From Saprospiraceae bacterium (lineage in GTDB: Bacteria > Bacteroidota > Bacteroidia > Chitinophagales > Saprospiraceae): DNA of 64,000 bases. Of the stretch, positions 46,249-54,195 are shown piece by piece. Under the pieces are notes generated by a model. The model had not been told where the DNA came from, did not search any database, and worked only from the letters and a program-made list of their open reading frames with translations. Location of the stretch: assembly GCA_016715965.1 (NCBI GenBank), contig JADJXG010000001.1:443501-507500 (forward strand), in the 5' to 3' direction. The position numbers and the translations under genes are program-made. How positions within the stretch are numbered: the first letter of the stretch is position 1; every line of letters starts with the position of its first letter.

Positions 46249-47085
46249 ATGAGTTTCACATTATCAGCAACAGATGTTAAAAATCTAAGAGACGCCACCG
46301 GTGCAGGAATGATGGACTGCAAAGCAGCACTTACTGAAGCCGAAGGCGATTTCGAAAAAGCGATAGAGATTCTGCGCAAGAAAGGTCAAAAACTTTCTAT
46401 TAAAAGAGCAGATCGCGATGCCAAGGAAGGTGTTGTCATAGCAATGGTCAACGATACCAAGACCAGAGGAATCGTGGTCAAATTGAGTTCAGAGACCGAC
46501 TTTGTTTCTAAAAACGAGGATTTTATCAATACCACCAAGAAAATTGCAGAAATCGCTTTGCAAAATTTTCCGGCTGACCTGGAGACCCTCAAATCGCTTC
46601 CCTTTGACGGAAACGTCAGCATTGGCGATAAGACCACTGATCTGGTGGCCGCCATCGGAGAGAAAATTGAGTTGACCAATTATGAAAAAATGGAAGCTCC
46701 TCAGGTAGAGTACTACATTCACATGGGCAACAAAGCGGGTGTATTGATTGGCCTCAACAAAAGTGGTGAGCAATATACCAACGCAGGTAAGGATGCTGCC
46801 ATGCAGGTCGCTGCCATGAAACCCGTGGCCTTGGACAAAGCGGATGTAAATGCTGACATCATCGCCAAAGAAATTGAAATTGGCAAGGAACAAGCACGTG
46901 CTGAAGGTAAACCCGAAGCCATGCTGGAAAAAATTGCCCTGGGTAAGCTGGAGAAGTTTTACAAGGAATTTACACTTCTCAATCAACAGTTTGTAAAGGA
47001 CGGTGGACAGACCATTGCGTCCTACTTAAAATCAGTGGACAAGGATCTTACCATTATAGGGTTCAAACATGTCATGTTAGGTTAA
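46249..47085 (+). CDS. tsf: Elongation factor Ts
   Basis: EF-Ts (278 aa), nucleotide exchange factor for EF-Tu. The N-terminal domain VKNLRDATGAGMMDCKAALTEAEGDFEKAIEILRKKG is the classic UBA-like EF-Ts start, with the T-D-F-V-x-x-N core (ETDFVSKNEDF) shortly after. The C-terminal part includes GKLEKFYKEFTLLNQQFVKD. Ends before a strong terminator hairpin at 47101. Confidence 0.97.
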   Translation: MSFTLSATDVKNLRDATGAGMMDCKAALTEAEGDFEKAIEILRKKGQKLSIKRADRDAKEGVVIAMVNDTKTRGIVVKLSSETDFVSKNEDFINTTKKIAEIALQNFPADLETLKSLPFDGNVSIGDKTTDLVAAIGEKIELTNYEKMEAPQVEYYIHMGNKAGVLIGLNKSGEQYTNAGKDAAMQVAAMKPVALDKADVNADIIAKEIEIGKEQARAEGKPEAMLEKIALGKLEKFYKEFTLLNQQFVKDGGQTIASYLKSVDKDLTIIGFKHVMLG

Positions 47086-47100
47086 TCCAATCATATTTAA

Positions 47101-47134
47101 AAAAAGCGAATGCCAAAACATTCGCTTTTTTTTT
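47101..47134 (+). terminator. Rho-independent terminator after tsf
   Basis: A perfect 12-bp stem (AAAAAGCGAATG with CATTCGCTTTTT) and a 6-nt loop CCAAAA, running straight into a T-run. It closes the rplM-rpsI-rpsB-tsf unit 16 bp after the tsf stop, so pyrH is probably expressed from its own promoter. Confidence 0.9.
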
Positions 47135-47177
47135 GTCAATCATATTACCCAATCAAATAAATAACTCACACCGGATT

Positions 47178-47885
47178 ATGGCAAAGTTTAAAAGAATCTT
47201 ACTCAAACTCAGCGGTGAGTCCCTCATGGGAAAACAGCAATTTGGCATTGACCCCATTATGCTGAATTATTACGCCGAACAAATTAAAACCATTGCCAAA
47301 CAAGGGGTGGAAGTAGCCATCGTCATTGGGGGAGGAAACATCTTCAGGGGTCTGGGTTCTGATTCAGGTATAGAAAGAGTCCAGGGAGACTATATGGGCA
47401 TGCTGGCTACCTGTATCAATGGTCTTGCTTTGCAAAGCTGCCTGGAATCCCATGGGGTCTATACCAGATTGATTTCTGCCATCGAAATGAGACAAATCGC
47501 AGAACCATATATCCGGAGAAGAGCCATACGTCACCTTGAGAAAGGCAGAATTCTGATTTTTTCCGCGGGCACGGGAAACCCTTATTTTACCACCGACTCG
47601 GCAGCAGCACTGAGAGCCAGTGAAATCAATGCCGATGTCATCCTGAAAGGAACGCGTGTGGATGGCATTTATGACAAGGATCCGGAAAAATTTCCAGATG
47701 CCAAAAAATACGATTCCATCAGCTTCGACGAGGCCATCAAAATGAATTTGCAGGTCATGGACATGACGGCTTTCACCATCTGTCGTGAAAACAAGATTCC
47801 CATTTTGGTATTTGATATCAACAAAGATCAGAATTTGTACCGCATCGTTGAAGGTGAGAAGATTGGGACGACGGTGGTGATTTAG
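47178..47885 (+). CDS. pyrH: UMP kinase
   Basis: UMP kinase (235 aa), phosphorylates UMP to UDP; hexameric bacterial type. FKRILLKLSGESLMG and VIGGGNIFRG form the nucleotide-binding glycine loops; VYTRLISAIEMRQIAEPYIRRRAIRHLEKGRILIFSAGTGNPYFTTDSAAALRASEINADVILKGTRVDGIYDKDP covers the UMP and ATP sites. The start ATG 47178 matches the conserved N-terminus; an in-frame extension to 47133 runs into the terminator region and was rejected. Confidence 0.97.
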   Translation: MAKFKRILLKLSGESLMGKQQFGIDPIMLNYYAEQIKTIAKQGVEVAIVIGGGNIFRGLGSDSGIERVQGDYMGMLATCINGLALQSCLESHGVYTRLISAIEMRQIAEPYIRRRAIRHLEKGRILIFSAGTGNPYFTTDSAAALRASEINADVILKGTRVDGIYDKDPEKFPDAKKYDSISFDEAIKMNLQVMDMTAFTICRENKIPILVFDINKDQNLYRIVEGEKIGTTVVI

Positions 47886-47970
47886 CGGCAATAAGCGCTA
47901 TTGAAATTGCATTTTCAATTCTTACATTAAATATGTTTTTTAGCCGGAAGGTTTCATTGTACTTTTTATT

Positions 47971-47984
47971 CTTACTTTCTTTTG
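47971..47984 (+). repeat. 14-nt direct repeat, left copy
   Basis: CTTACTTTCTTTTG, identical to 48690-48703 and inverted at 48708-48721. The same 14-mer is followed by (t)gCAAC at both direct positions. Confidence 0.85.
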
Positions 47985-48054
47985 TGCAACTGAATGATCC
48001 AAACTGAAAGCTTGGTAGCATGCGACAGCGCTTTATGTGAATGAGCCGCGAAAG

Positions 48055-48122
48055 CGAACGATCTACGCGGAAAGCTTAGTGAAGCAGGACACTGCGACAA
48101 GTGAAGGAGCGTGTAAACGAGA
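48055..48122 (+). repeat. Diverged inverted repeat, arm 1
   Basis: Begins CGAACGATC and ends near GTAAACGAGA. Its sequence aligns, with small gaps, to the reverse complement of 48318-48377: shared blocks include CGAACGATC, AAAG, AGTGAxGGAGC and GTAA. By eye well over half of the positions match. Confidence 0.6.
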
Positions 48123-48233
48123 AGCAAAGAAAAACCACCGGCTGGGCCTCTCGCTCACCCATCATCACTTCTGCCGCTGTGCTAAAAAAACTCACACCTT
48201 CGTTGCTCAAACATGAAGGAACATTTCGAAGCA

Positions 48234-48255
48234 AACTCGCTGGTTTAAGCGAGTT
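48234..48255. repeat. Perfect 7-bp hairpin
   Basis: AACTCGC (48234-48240) pairs with GCGAGTT (48249-48255), loop of 8 nt. Part of the structured gene-free region. Confidence 0.55.
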
Positions 48256-48317
48256 AGTGACTGAACCGAGCTGCTAACCACCTCGGAGATTATACACCAA
48301 ACAAATATAAAATATAA

Positions 48318-48377
48318 GCTCACTTACGTGCTCCCTCACTTCGAGCACTGTCGTACTCGACCTTTCGGGATCGTTCG
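48318..48377 (-). repeat. Diverged inverted repeat, arm 2
   Basis: On the minus strand it begins CGAACGATCCCGAAAGG and ends GTAAGTGAGC. Counterpart of 48055-48122 in opposite orientation. Confidence 0.6.
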
Positions 48378-48585
48378 GTAGGTTCCCGAGCTGCAAAGCC
48401 CTAGGCCGGTTCTTAAAGCCAGCTTTTCGTTCAATTTAAAAATTTACAGAATTAAAATTAAAGTAGGAATAGTTCTAGGTTGTAAGCGTTGACTGAAAAT
48501 ATTCATTTATATCAAATAACACAAAAAATAGTTACTTACAATTGAATCCCGTGTATTGTCAGCAAAAACCAGCGAAAGGTTTGGA

Positions 48586-48629
48586 GAGCGGGAAACCCAG
48601 TCCTAAAGTACCCTTTAGGACGCCCGCTC
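48586..48629. repeat. Nested hairpin element
   Basis: Outer stem GAGCGGG (48586-48592) with CCCGCTC (48623-48629); inner stem TCCTAAAG (48601-48608) with CTTTAGGA (48613-48620) around a 4-nt loop TACC. Outside it, GGTTTGG-like and CAAAACC bases extend the pairing imperfectly. Confidence 0.7.
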
Positions 48630-48640
48630 GCAAAACCTGG

Positions 48641-48672
48641 TCACGCCGCCTTAGGCGTGATCGCCTTTTTTG
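48641..48672 (+). other. Hairpin with T-run (possible terminator)
   Basis: TCACGCC (48641-48647) with GGCGTGA (48654-48660), loop GCCTTA, then TCGCC followed by six T. Could end a short transcript of the structured region; no coding gene upstream needs it. Confidence 0.4.
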
Positions 48673-48689
48673 GTGACGAGTTTTCTTTG

Positions 48690-48721
48690 CTTACTTTCTT
48701 TTGCAACCAAAAGAAAGTAAG
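48690..48721. repeat. Perfect 14-bp inverted repeat
   Basis: CTTACTTTCTTTTG (48690-48703), loop CAAC, and CAAAAGAAAGTAAG (48708-48721). The left arm repeats 47971-47984 exactly. Similar sequences are widespread in intergenic DNA of this phylum as I recall; function unknown. Confidence 0.85.
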
Positions 48722-49000
48722 AATTATCATTATGAGAAAAAAAGTTTAATTGCAGCACGAACGTTTGGAGCAATCCATGTTAATTAGATCTCTGTGTGTT
48801 CAATTGGAAAAAATACGTTTTTGCGGTACCGCCTTTGGCAGCACAAATTTGTAACTGCGATTCAATACTAGTTTTATAGAATACAAGATCGAAGTCACAG
48901 ATTTATGACGCCGTGGCGTTATTTCAATCAATTGAATTCGATGACAATTATTGAACTCTATCTCTTTTCATTCATTAATTTTACCATTTAATCAGAAACA

Positions 49001-49630
49001 ATGAATTTCTATTATAAAAAAATGATCGAAACCCTGTCCAAAGACAAAACCATGGCCATGATCATCGATCAAATCCCCAAAGAAAGACTCCATTTAAAAG
49101 AAGCCAACGGAATGGTTCGGGAAGACCTCATCTCTTCCATTATCAGCCAGCAACTCGCTGTAAAAGCTGCAAAAGTTATTCACCAAAGATTTTTGGATTT
49201 ATTTCCGAGGGGTTTTCCCTCCAATACAAAATTGCTGCAGACTTCCGTCGAAGACTTGAGATCCTGCGGATTGTCGGGACAGAAAGCATCTTACATCCTC
49301 AACATCGCCGAACATTTTCAAAACAACAAATGGAAAAACGAAGATTTCCATGACATGGGAGATGAAGAGATTATCGCTAAACTCACGGCCATCAAAGGAG
49401 TTGGAAGATGGACCTCAGAGATGGTGTTGATCTTTTGTTTGGGGAGACCGGATGTGTTTGCGGTGGATGATCTGGGCATCCAAATGGCTATGATCAGGCA
49501 TTATGGGCTTGAAGGCAGTAAAAAAGAAATATTGGAAGCCATGAAGAAACGAGCAGAAAAATGGAAGCCTTACCGTTCGGCGGCTTGTCTGTATCTTTGG
49601 GCAGCCAAGGACCAAAAAATAGAAATATGA
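49001..49630 (+). CDS. DNA-3-methyladenine glycosylase II-like HhH-GPD protein
   Basis: A 209-aa base-excision repair glycosylase of the HhH-GPD superfamily, closest to the short AlkA-like forms. Helix-hairpin-helix: LTAIKGVGRWTSEMVLIFCLGRPDVFAVDDLGIQMAM; the catalytic Asp is D157 in AVDDLG. An earlier part, DLISSIISQQLAVKAAKVIHQRF, fits the family N-terminal helices. No Fe-S cysteines, so not EndoIII/MutY. Removes alkylated purines. The stop overlaps the next ATG by 4 bp. Confidence 0.92.
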   Translation: MNFYYKKMIETLSKDKTMAMIIDQIPKERLHLKEANGMVREDLISSIISQQLAVKAAKVIHQRFLDLFPRGFPSNTKLLQTSVEDLRSCGLSGQKASYILNIAEHFQNNKWKNEDFHDMGDEEIIAKLTAIKGVGRWTSEMVLIFCLGRPDVFAVDDLGIQMAMIRHYGLEGSKKEILEAMKKRAEKWKPYRSAACLYLWAAKDQKIEI

Positions 49631-50085
49631 TTGCAAGTGCCGCCTTTGACCAAACCATCATTCAGTTTGAAAATAAGCCAAAGGAAGCTGAAAGGCTTTT
49701 GGACAAAATCGAAGCAGAGCACGAACTGCTGCTCGATATTCTTGTGGGAACCAACGCCGAATCCCTCACCGATGACGAAGCCGACTATCTAATCTTTCTT
49801 TTTGCTGCACTTTTTGAAACCATCCGCCGCGAGAAAGGGATCAAAGAATACGATCAAAAACAAATTGAAGACGCAGAAGAAAAAGCCTGGGAGATCATCA
49901 ACGAACAAAAAGATTTTGAAAAGTCTGTTGAAAAGCTGTACGAGATCAGTGAAGAAAAAGACGCCGTCGAATTTATCGAACTGTCCCTCGGTCCAGACGA
50001 TGAAAACGAGTACAACATCACCGACACAGGTCGTTTGATTATGTTGGCGGTGTTGGCGGGAGAGTTGATGGTTTTTACGGATTAG
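49627..50085 (+). CDS. Hypothetical acidic protein cotranslated with the DNA glycosylase
   Basis: A 152-aa acidic, helix-rich cytosolic protein, no recognised domain. It starts at the ATG overlapping the glycosylase stop (ATGA); an in-frame upstream start at 49561 lies within that gene and was rejected. The C-terminal part has EFIELSLGPDDENEYNITDTGRLIMLAVLAGELMVF. The translational coupling suggests a role with the glycosylase or simple operon membership. Confidence 0.7.
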   Translation: MIASAAFDQTIIQFENKPKEAERLLDKIEAEHELLLDILVGTNAESLTDDEADYLIFLFAALFETIRREKGIKEYDQKQIEDAEEKAWEIINEQKDFEKSVEKLYEISEEKDAVEFIELSLGPDDENEYNITDTGRLIMLAVLAGELMVFTD

Positions 50086-50199
50086 GCAAACAGCTTCAAT
50101 ATTCATAAGCCAAATATCAAACTGGGGAAATTCCTTTCCCTTGTTGCAATGATATTTTGGAGCTCCAATATACGTTTGTAATAATTAAATAGGATCAGC

Positions 50200-50724
50200 T
50201 TACCTCGATATCAAATAAAACTCTGTCCGGCGGTTTAACTTTCGTCCGGCTGCGGTTGCATTGTCTGCAATTGGTTTTGAGGATCCAAATCCTCTGGACA
50301 TGACTCGCTCGACTGAAATGTTATTTGAAAGTAGAAAATCCCTGCAAACTTGTGCCCGCTTTTCTGATAGTATTTGATTCTTCATAGAATCTCCTTTGCT
50401 GTCCGCATGCCCTTCAATGCTCACCATGGTCTCTGGAAATTTTTGCAAGGTTTGAAGGAGTTCTTCCAAATCTTTTCTTGCAGATTTACTTAAACTTGTT
50501 TTACCACATTTAAAATATAGGATTGTATAAGCATTGGAGGTTTGCAGATTTTTTCTCTTGGATTCAAATTTTTCATTTCTGACTAAATCAAGAATAATAA
50601 AAGCTGCAAGTTCTCTTGAAAAAAGAGGGCAGCTGTTTAAAATCATCAATAGACAAAAGATGAAAATATTTACTTTTATTAAAAATATTTTCAATCCAAT
50701 TTTAAATAATTTTTGCTCTTTCAT
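50200..50724 (-). CDS. OmpA-family protein
   Basis: A 174-aa envelope protein. N-terminal signal, possibly a lipoprotein signal (FCLLMILNSC at the end of the hydrophobic run), followed by a short linker, then an OmpA-like peptidoglycan-binding domain: TILYFKCGKTSLSKSARKDLEELLQTLQKFPETMVSIEGHADSKGD ... NQILSEKRAQVCRDFLLSNNISVERVMSRGFGSSKPIADN ... NRRTEF. The Asp and Arg of the diaminopimelate pocket (HADSKGD, NRRTEF) are present. Its start overlaps the stop of the AlkB-like gene by 4 bp, so the two are cotranslated. Confidence 0.9.
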   Translation of the reverse strand: MKEQKLFKIGLKIFLIKVNIFIFCLLMILNSCPLFSRELAAFIILDLVRNEKFESKRKNLQTSNAYTILYFKCGKTSLSKSARKDLEELLQTLQKFPETMVSIEGHADSKGDSMKNQILSEKRAQVCRDFLLSNNISVERVMSRGFGSSKPIADNATAAGRKLNRRTEFYLISR

Positions 50725-51746
50725 TCCCGGTCGATCAAGTGATTTCTGGTCTTAAACCATAGTGGTGGAATCAAAGCGGTGAGCATACTTCCTGGATAAC
50801 CCACGGGCATCTTGGGTGATTTCGAACGAATGTTTAAATTGGAAAAATGCCTGGTAGAATCCATGTGATGGTCCGAATGTCTCGTCAATTCAAATAGAGC
50901 CAATCTCCCCAACAAATGATCCGAATCCCAGGAATGTTCTTCTGCCACTCTTTCATATCGATCGGATGATTCTTTGCCGCGACTCAATCCATAATGTTCA
51001 ATATAATTGACCGTCTCCAGCAGTAAAATTCCTATGATAGAACTTCCCAAAAAAAACAAAAGTCCTTCCAGTGAAAAATAAAAATAAATGAATACATAAA
51101 CACTGACTTGCACAAACAGATAAATCAATATTGGATTTACAAAGATCCAACTGTCTCTGACAAACTGCTGTCCGATTTTAAATGCACTTACATAAGATTG
51201 CGTGATGCTTCTCCACCAAAAAGCATACAAATTTTCATTGTATCTCGCACTGGCAGGATCTTCTGGCGTCGATACTTTTTTATGGTGGCCGAAATTGTGT
51301 TCAATAAAAAAATGCAAATAGCTCGAACAACACAAAAGTAAATGCGCAAAAAATTTAAAAATCGCCGATTTTCGATGTCCCATCTCATGGGCTACATTGA
51401 TGCCTAAAATACCATTGCATAGTCCAACTGCTATAACCATACCGGACACGTCGGTCCAATGGTAATTATTGTGTTGTAATAGATTTAAGGTCTGCCAATG
51501 GATCCATGGTAAAATAAATACGGATGGCAAGAGCATCAGATCAAATATCCATTCATCGCCCTTATACTCATGTCGAATATTCCGAATGGGTATCCAAAGT
51601 TCCAATAAGGGAATGATGGCAAATACATAGATCAATGTACTCCACGCCCAAATACCGGCCCAATACAAGGCGAACAAGGTCGTCAGCGGTACCGTGTAAA
51701 CGAATAAATATTGGAGGGGAACCAATGTCTGGGTTAATTTGTGCAT
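50721..51746 (-). CDS. Alkane 1-monooxygenase (AlkB-like membrane hydroxylase)
   Basis: A 341-aa membrane di-iron hydroxylase. Histidine motifs in order: VAHEMGHRKS, EHNFGHHKKVSTPEDPASA, NYIEHYGLSR and RHSDHHMDSTRHFSNL, all as in alkane hydroxylases; six hydrophobic helices are interspersed. It would hydroxylate the terminal carbon of an alkane or another hydrophobic chain using O2 and rubredoxin. No rubredoxin gene is adjacent. Bacteroidota members may act on lipids rather than on hydrocarbons (inference). It is cotranslated with an OmpA-type gene and divergent from galM. Confidence 0.93.
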   Translation of the reverse strand: MHKLTQTLVPLQYLFVYTVPLTTLFALYWAGIWAWSTLIYVFAIIPLLELWIPIRNIRHEYKGDEWIFDLMLLPSVFILPWIHWQTLNLLQHNNYHWTDVSGMVIAVGLCNGILGINVAHEMGHRKSAIFKFFAHLLLCCSSYLHFFIEHNFGHHKKVSTPEDPASARYNENLYAFWWRSITQSYVSAFKIGQQFVRDSWIFVNPILIYLFVQVSVYVFIYFYFSLEGLLFFLGSSIIGILLLETVNYIEHYGLSRGKESSDRYERVAEEHSWDSDHLLGRLALFELTRHSDHHMDSTRHFSNLNIRSKSPKMPVGYPGSMLTALIPPLWFKTRNHLIDRE

Positions 51747-51753
51747 AAAGCTT

Positions 51754-51761
51754 TACCTTTG
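51754..51761 (+). promoter_or_regulatory. -7 type promoter element TACCTTTG before galM
   Basis: Perfect TAnnTTTG, only 3 bp before the chosen ATG at 51765; a transcript from here would be leaderless. No good -33 box is seen. Confidence 0.3.
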
Positions 51762-51764
51762 TTG

Positions 51765-52802
51765 ATGGTAACCGAGGAGCCGATTCACTTACAAAATTAC
51801 ACAAAAACGCTTTCTGAAGGCAAGATCCATGCATATTTGTTGCACAACGATCAGATCCGGGTTCTCATCAGCAATTACGGTGCAAAAATCATCAGCCTTT
51901 GGTTTCAGGGCCAAAAAGGAAATTGGATAGACCTGGTAGCAGGATATGATTCCATCGACGAATATCTCACGGGTTCGGCGTATTACGGCGCTATCTGTGG
52001 CCGTTTCGCCAACAGAATAGCCAATGCAAGATTTACACTAAATAATAAGAAGTACCATCTGGATGCAAACCACGGCAGGCACATGCTTCATGGAGGTTCA
52101 TTGGGATTTCACAAAAAAATTTGGCAGGTACGTTCGTTTGGAGACGATCATCTACGCTTGGGTCTGCATAGTCCGGATGGTGAGATGGGTTTTCCGGGAA
52201 ATCTAAATATTGAACTGAACTACGAACTCAAAAATTCAACACTTCATATCCAATATTTGGCCAAAACGGACAAACCCACGTTGGTCAATCTCACCACCCA
52301 TTCTTATTTTAATTTACAGGGACATGGAGATATACTGGCACACCAACTTCAGCTAAATTCAGAGTCCATCACTGAAACCGATTCCGAAAAAATTCCAACA
52401 GGTCAATTTATTTCCATCGCAAATACACCATTTGATTTTACAAAACCAAGATCGATTGGAATACAAGAAAATGGAACTATCAAGACAATTGAATATGACC
52501 ATAATTATATTTTGAAAGATCATTCCTTTGCAGCCATCTTGTCTTCCTCTGCTTCGGGGATACAAATGAAAGTTCACACCAGCCAACCTGGTTTGCAATT
52601 GTATATCTGCAATTGGGGAAAGAAAACAGATCATGGAAAAAATGGCCAGATCTATCGCGAGCATTCTTTTGTTTGCCTAGAACCACAACATTTTCCGGAC
52701 AGCCCCCATCATGCACACTTTCCATCCACTGTCCTGGAACCAGGAAATACCTATGCCCATTGGTGCAGTTATGGCTTTGAAAAAATAAATCCAACACCAT
52801 GA
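51765..52802 (+). CDS. galM: Aldose 1-epimerase (galactose mutarotase)
   Basis: A 345-aa mutarotase interconverting alpha and beta anomers of hexoses. Key residues: His in DANHGRHMLHGGSLGFHKKIW, His in LVNLTTHSYFNLQG, and the catalytic Glu in SFVCLEPQHFPDSPHH, with NRIANARF upstream. The ATG at 51765 gives a normal N-terminus; a GTG at 51741 would overlap the divergent AlkB gene. Stop overlaps the next ATG by 4 bp. No galactose-operon partners in the window. Confidence 0.92.
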   Translation: MVTEEPIHLQNYTKTLSEGKIHAYLLHNDQIRVLISNYGAKIISLWFQGQKGNWIDLVAGYDSIDEYLTGSAYYGAICGRFANRIANARFTLNNKKYHLDANHGRHMLHGGSLGFHKKIWQVRSFGDDHLRLGLHSPDGEMGFPGNLNIELNYELKNSTLHIQYLAKTDKPTLVNLTTHSYFNLQGHGDILAHQLQLNSESITETDSEKIPTGQFISIANTPFDFTKPRSIGIQENGTIKTIEYDHNYILKDHSFAAILSSSASGIQMKVHTSQPGLQLYICNWGKKTDHGKNGQIYREHSFVCLEPQHFPDSPHHAHFPSTVLEPGNTYAHWCSYGFEKINPTP

Positions 52803-53989
52803 AGTATCACAGAATATTGGTAGAAGCGGTCATCACCGGCATTCGACAAGTGATGTACCACAACAGCTATGCTGACAAGGTACTTCAAAAATTATTTTTT
52901 GAAAACAAAAAATGGGGAGCCAGAGATCGCGCCTTTGTTGCAGAATCTTTTTATGACATTCTTCGCTATTATCGATTATACGAATTTGTCTCCGGACAAG
53001 CGAACAATACCAACGTCATCGTTGCGGTCTATTTTCAAAAAAAATATGGCGATCTGCCGGAATGGATTCAGCTCAGCGAAGAAGACCATGCGTTGATCCG
53101 GCGACAGTGGGAACGCTCCAAAGATATTCGTGCCATCAGAGAATCCATACCGGATTGGATGGATGAAATGTGTGCATCAGAAATTGGGGAAAATTGGGAT
53201 CGGGAAATTGCCGCACTCAATGAAGAAGCAAAAGTGGTGCTTCGGGTCAATACTATAAAATGCAGCATTGATCAACTTCAAGACGCATTAATAAAACAAG
53301 GTATTGAAAGTCATCGAGATCCCCTCTACCCTACTGCTTTAATTCTTGAAAAAAGAATGAATGTTTTTCGTCTGGAAGAATTTAAAAAAGGATGGTTTGA
53401 ATTGCAGGATGCTTCCTCACAATTAGTCGCTCCGTTTCTTGCACTAAAGCCGGGAATGCGGGTGGTGGATGCTTGCTCAGGTGCGGGAGGAAAGTCGCTT
53501 CACATAGCAGCTCTTTTAAAAAACAAAGGCCAGCTCATCTGTTTAGATACAGAATCCTGGAAACTGGATGAATTGCGCAAAAGGGCCAGCCGAAATGGCG
53601 TTGATCTCATCCAAACAAAAATCATCGAAGATCAAAAAACCATCAAAAGATTACATGGGACTGCAGATCGCTTGTTGCTGGACGTACCTTGCAGCGGACT
53701 CGGCGTTTTACGCAGAAATCCGGACGCCAAATGGAAACTGAGTCAGGAATTTTTGGATGAAGTTCGCTTGTTACAAAAAGATATTTTAAACAGATACTGC
53801 AAAATCCTAAAACCCGGAGGCAAGCTGGTCTATGCTACTTGTAGCATTCTGCCCTCTGAAAACCAAAACCAGCTGCAGCATTTTTTGGAAAATCATCCGG
53901 AATTTAATCTGGAAGAAGAAAAAATCATCTCACCCTCGGTATCGGGCTATGATGGATTTTATATGGCAAGATTGAGTTTTGAATTGTGA
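52799..53989 (+). CDS. RsmB/NOP-family 16S rRNA m5C methyltransferase
   Basis: A 396-aa SAM-dependent RNA cytosine-5 methyltransferase. N-terminal RNA-binding part up to about 200 (NusB-like helices KYHRILVEAVITGIRQVMYHN...), then VVDACSGAGGKSLHIAALL (SAM motif I), LLLDVPCSGLGVLRRNPDAKW with the PC motif and YATCSILPSENQNQL with the catalytic TC cysteine. Length agrees with the family. Cotranslated with galM. The 3' end is followed by a markedly AT-rich 200-bp stretch. Confidence 0.93.
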   Translation: MKYHRILVEAVITGIRQVMYHNSYADKVLQKLFFENKKWGARDRAFVAESFYDILRYYRLYEFVSGQANNTNVIVAVYFQKKYGDLPEWIQLSEEDHALIRRQWERSKDIRAIRESIPDWMDEMCASEIGENWDREIAALNEEAKVVLRVNTIKCSIDQLQDALIKQGIESHRDPLYPTALILEKRMNVFRLEEFKKGWFELQDASSQLVAPFLALKPGMRVVDACSGAGGKSLHIAALLKNKGQLICLDTESWKLDELRKRASRNGVDLIQTKIIEDQKTIKRLHGTADRLLLDVPCSGLGVLRRNPDAKWKLSQEFLDEVRLLQKDILNRYCKILKPGGKLVYATCSILPSENQNQLQHFLENHPEFNLEEEKIISPSVSGYDGFYMARLSFEL

Positions 53990-54195
53990 ATTTTTTGCTT
54001 GTTATAAAAATTATAATATAATATAATATTATAATATATAATCAAGTGTCTATAATATATATATGTATTTAATTACAAATTTAGAAAATATTTTTCCATC
54101 CAATATTAATTTAGGTGTTATATTTACTATAATTATTAGAAATATTATCTGTAATATTAAAATTTATTATTACCTTAATTGCTCAATTAGATTGT

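Larger units (their letters stand above)
47886..49000. other. 1.1-kb gene-free region with dense inverted repeats
   Basis: No ORF of support and no tRNA-like cloverleaf. The section 47970-48722 is visibly richer in GC than its flanks and full of repeats, which are listed separately below. The stretch 48722-49000 is plain AT-rich leader before the DNA glycosylase gene. Confidence 0.7.

Noticed and set aside
47886..49000. tRNA, rRNA fragment or CRISPR array in the structured gap
   Set aside because: No T-loop or anticodon-stem pattern, no rRNA core motif, and the repeats are inverted and unequal rather than evenly spaced direct repeats.
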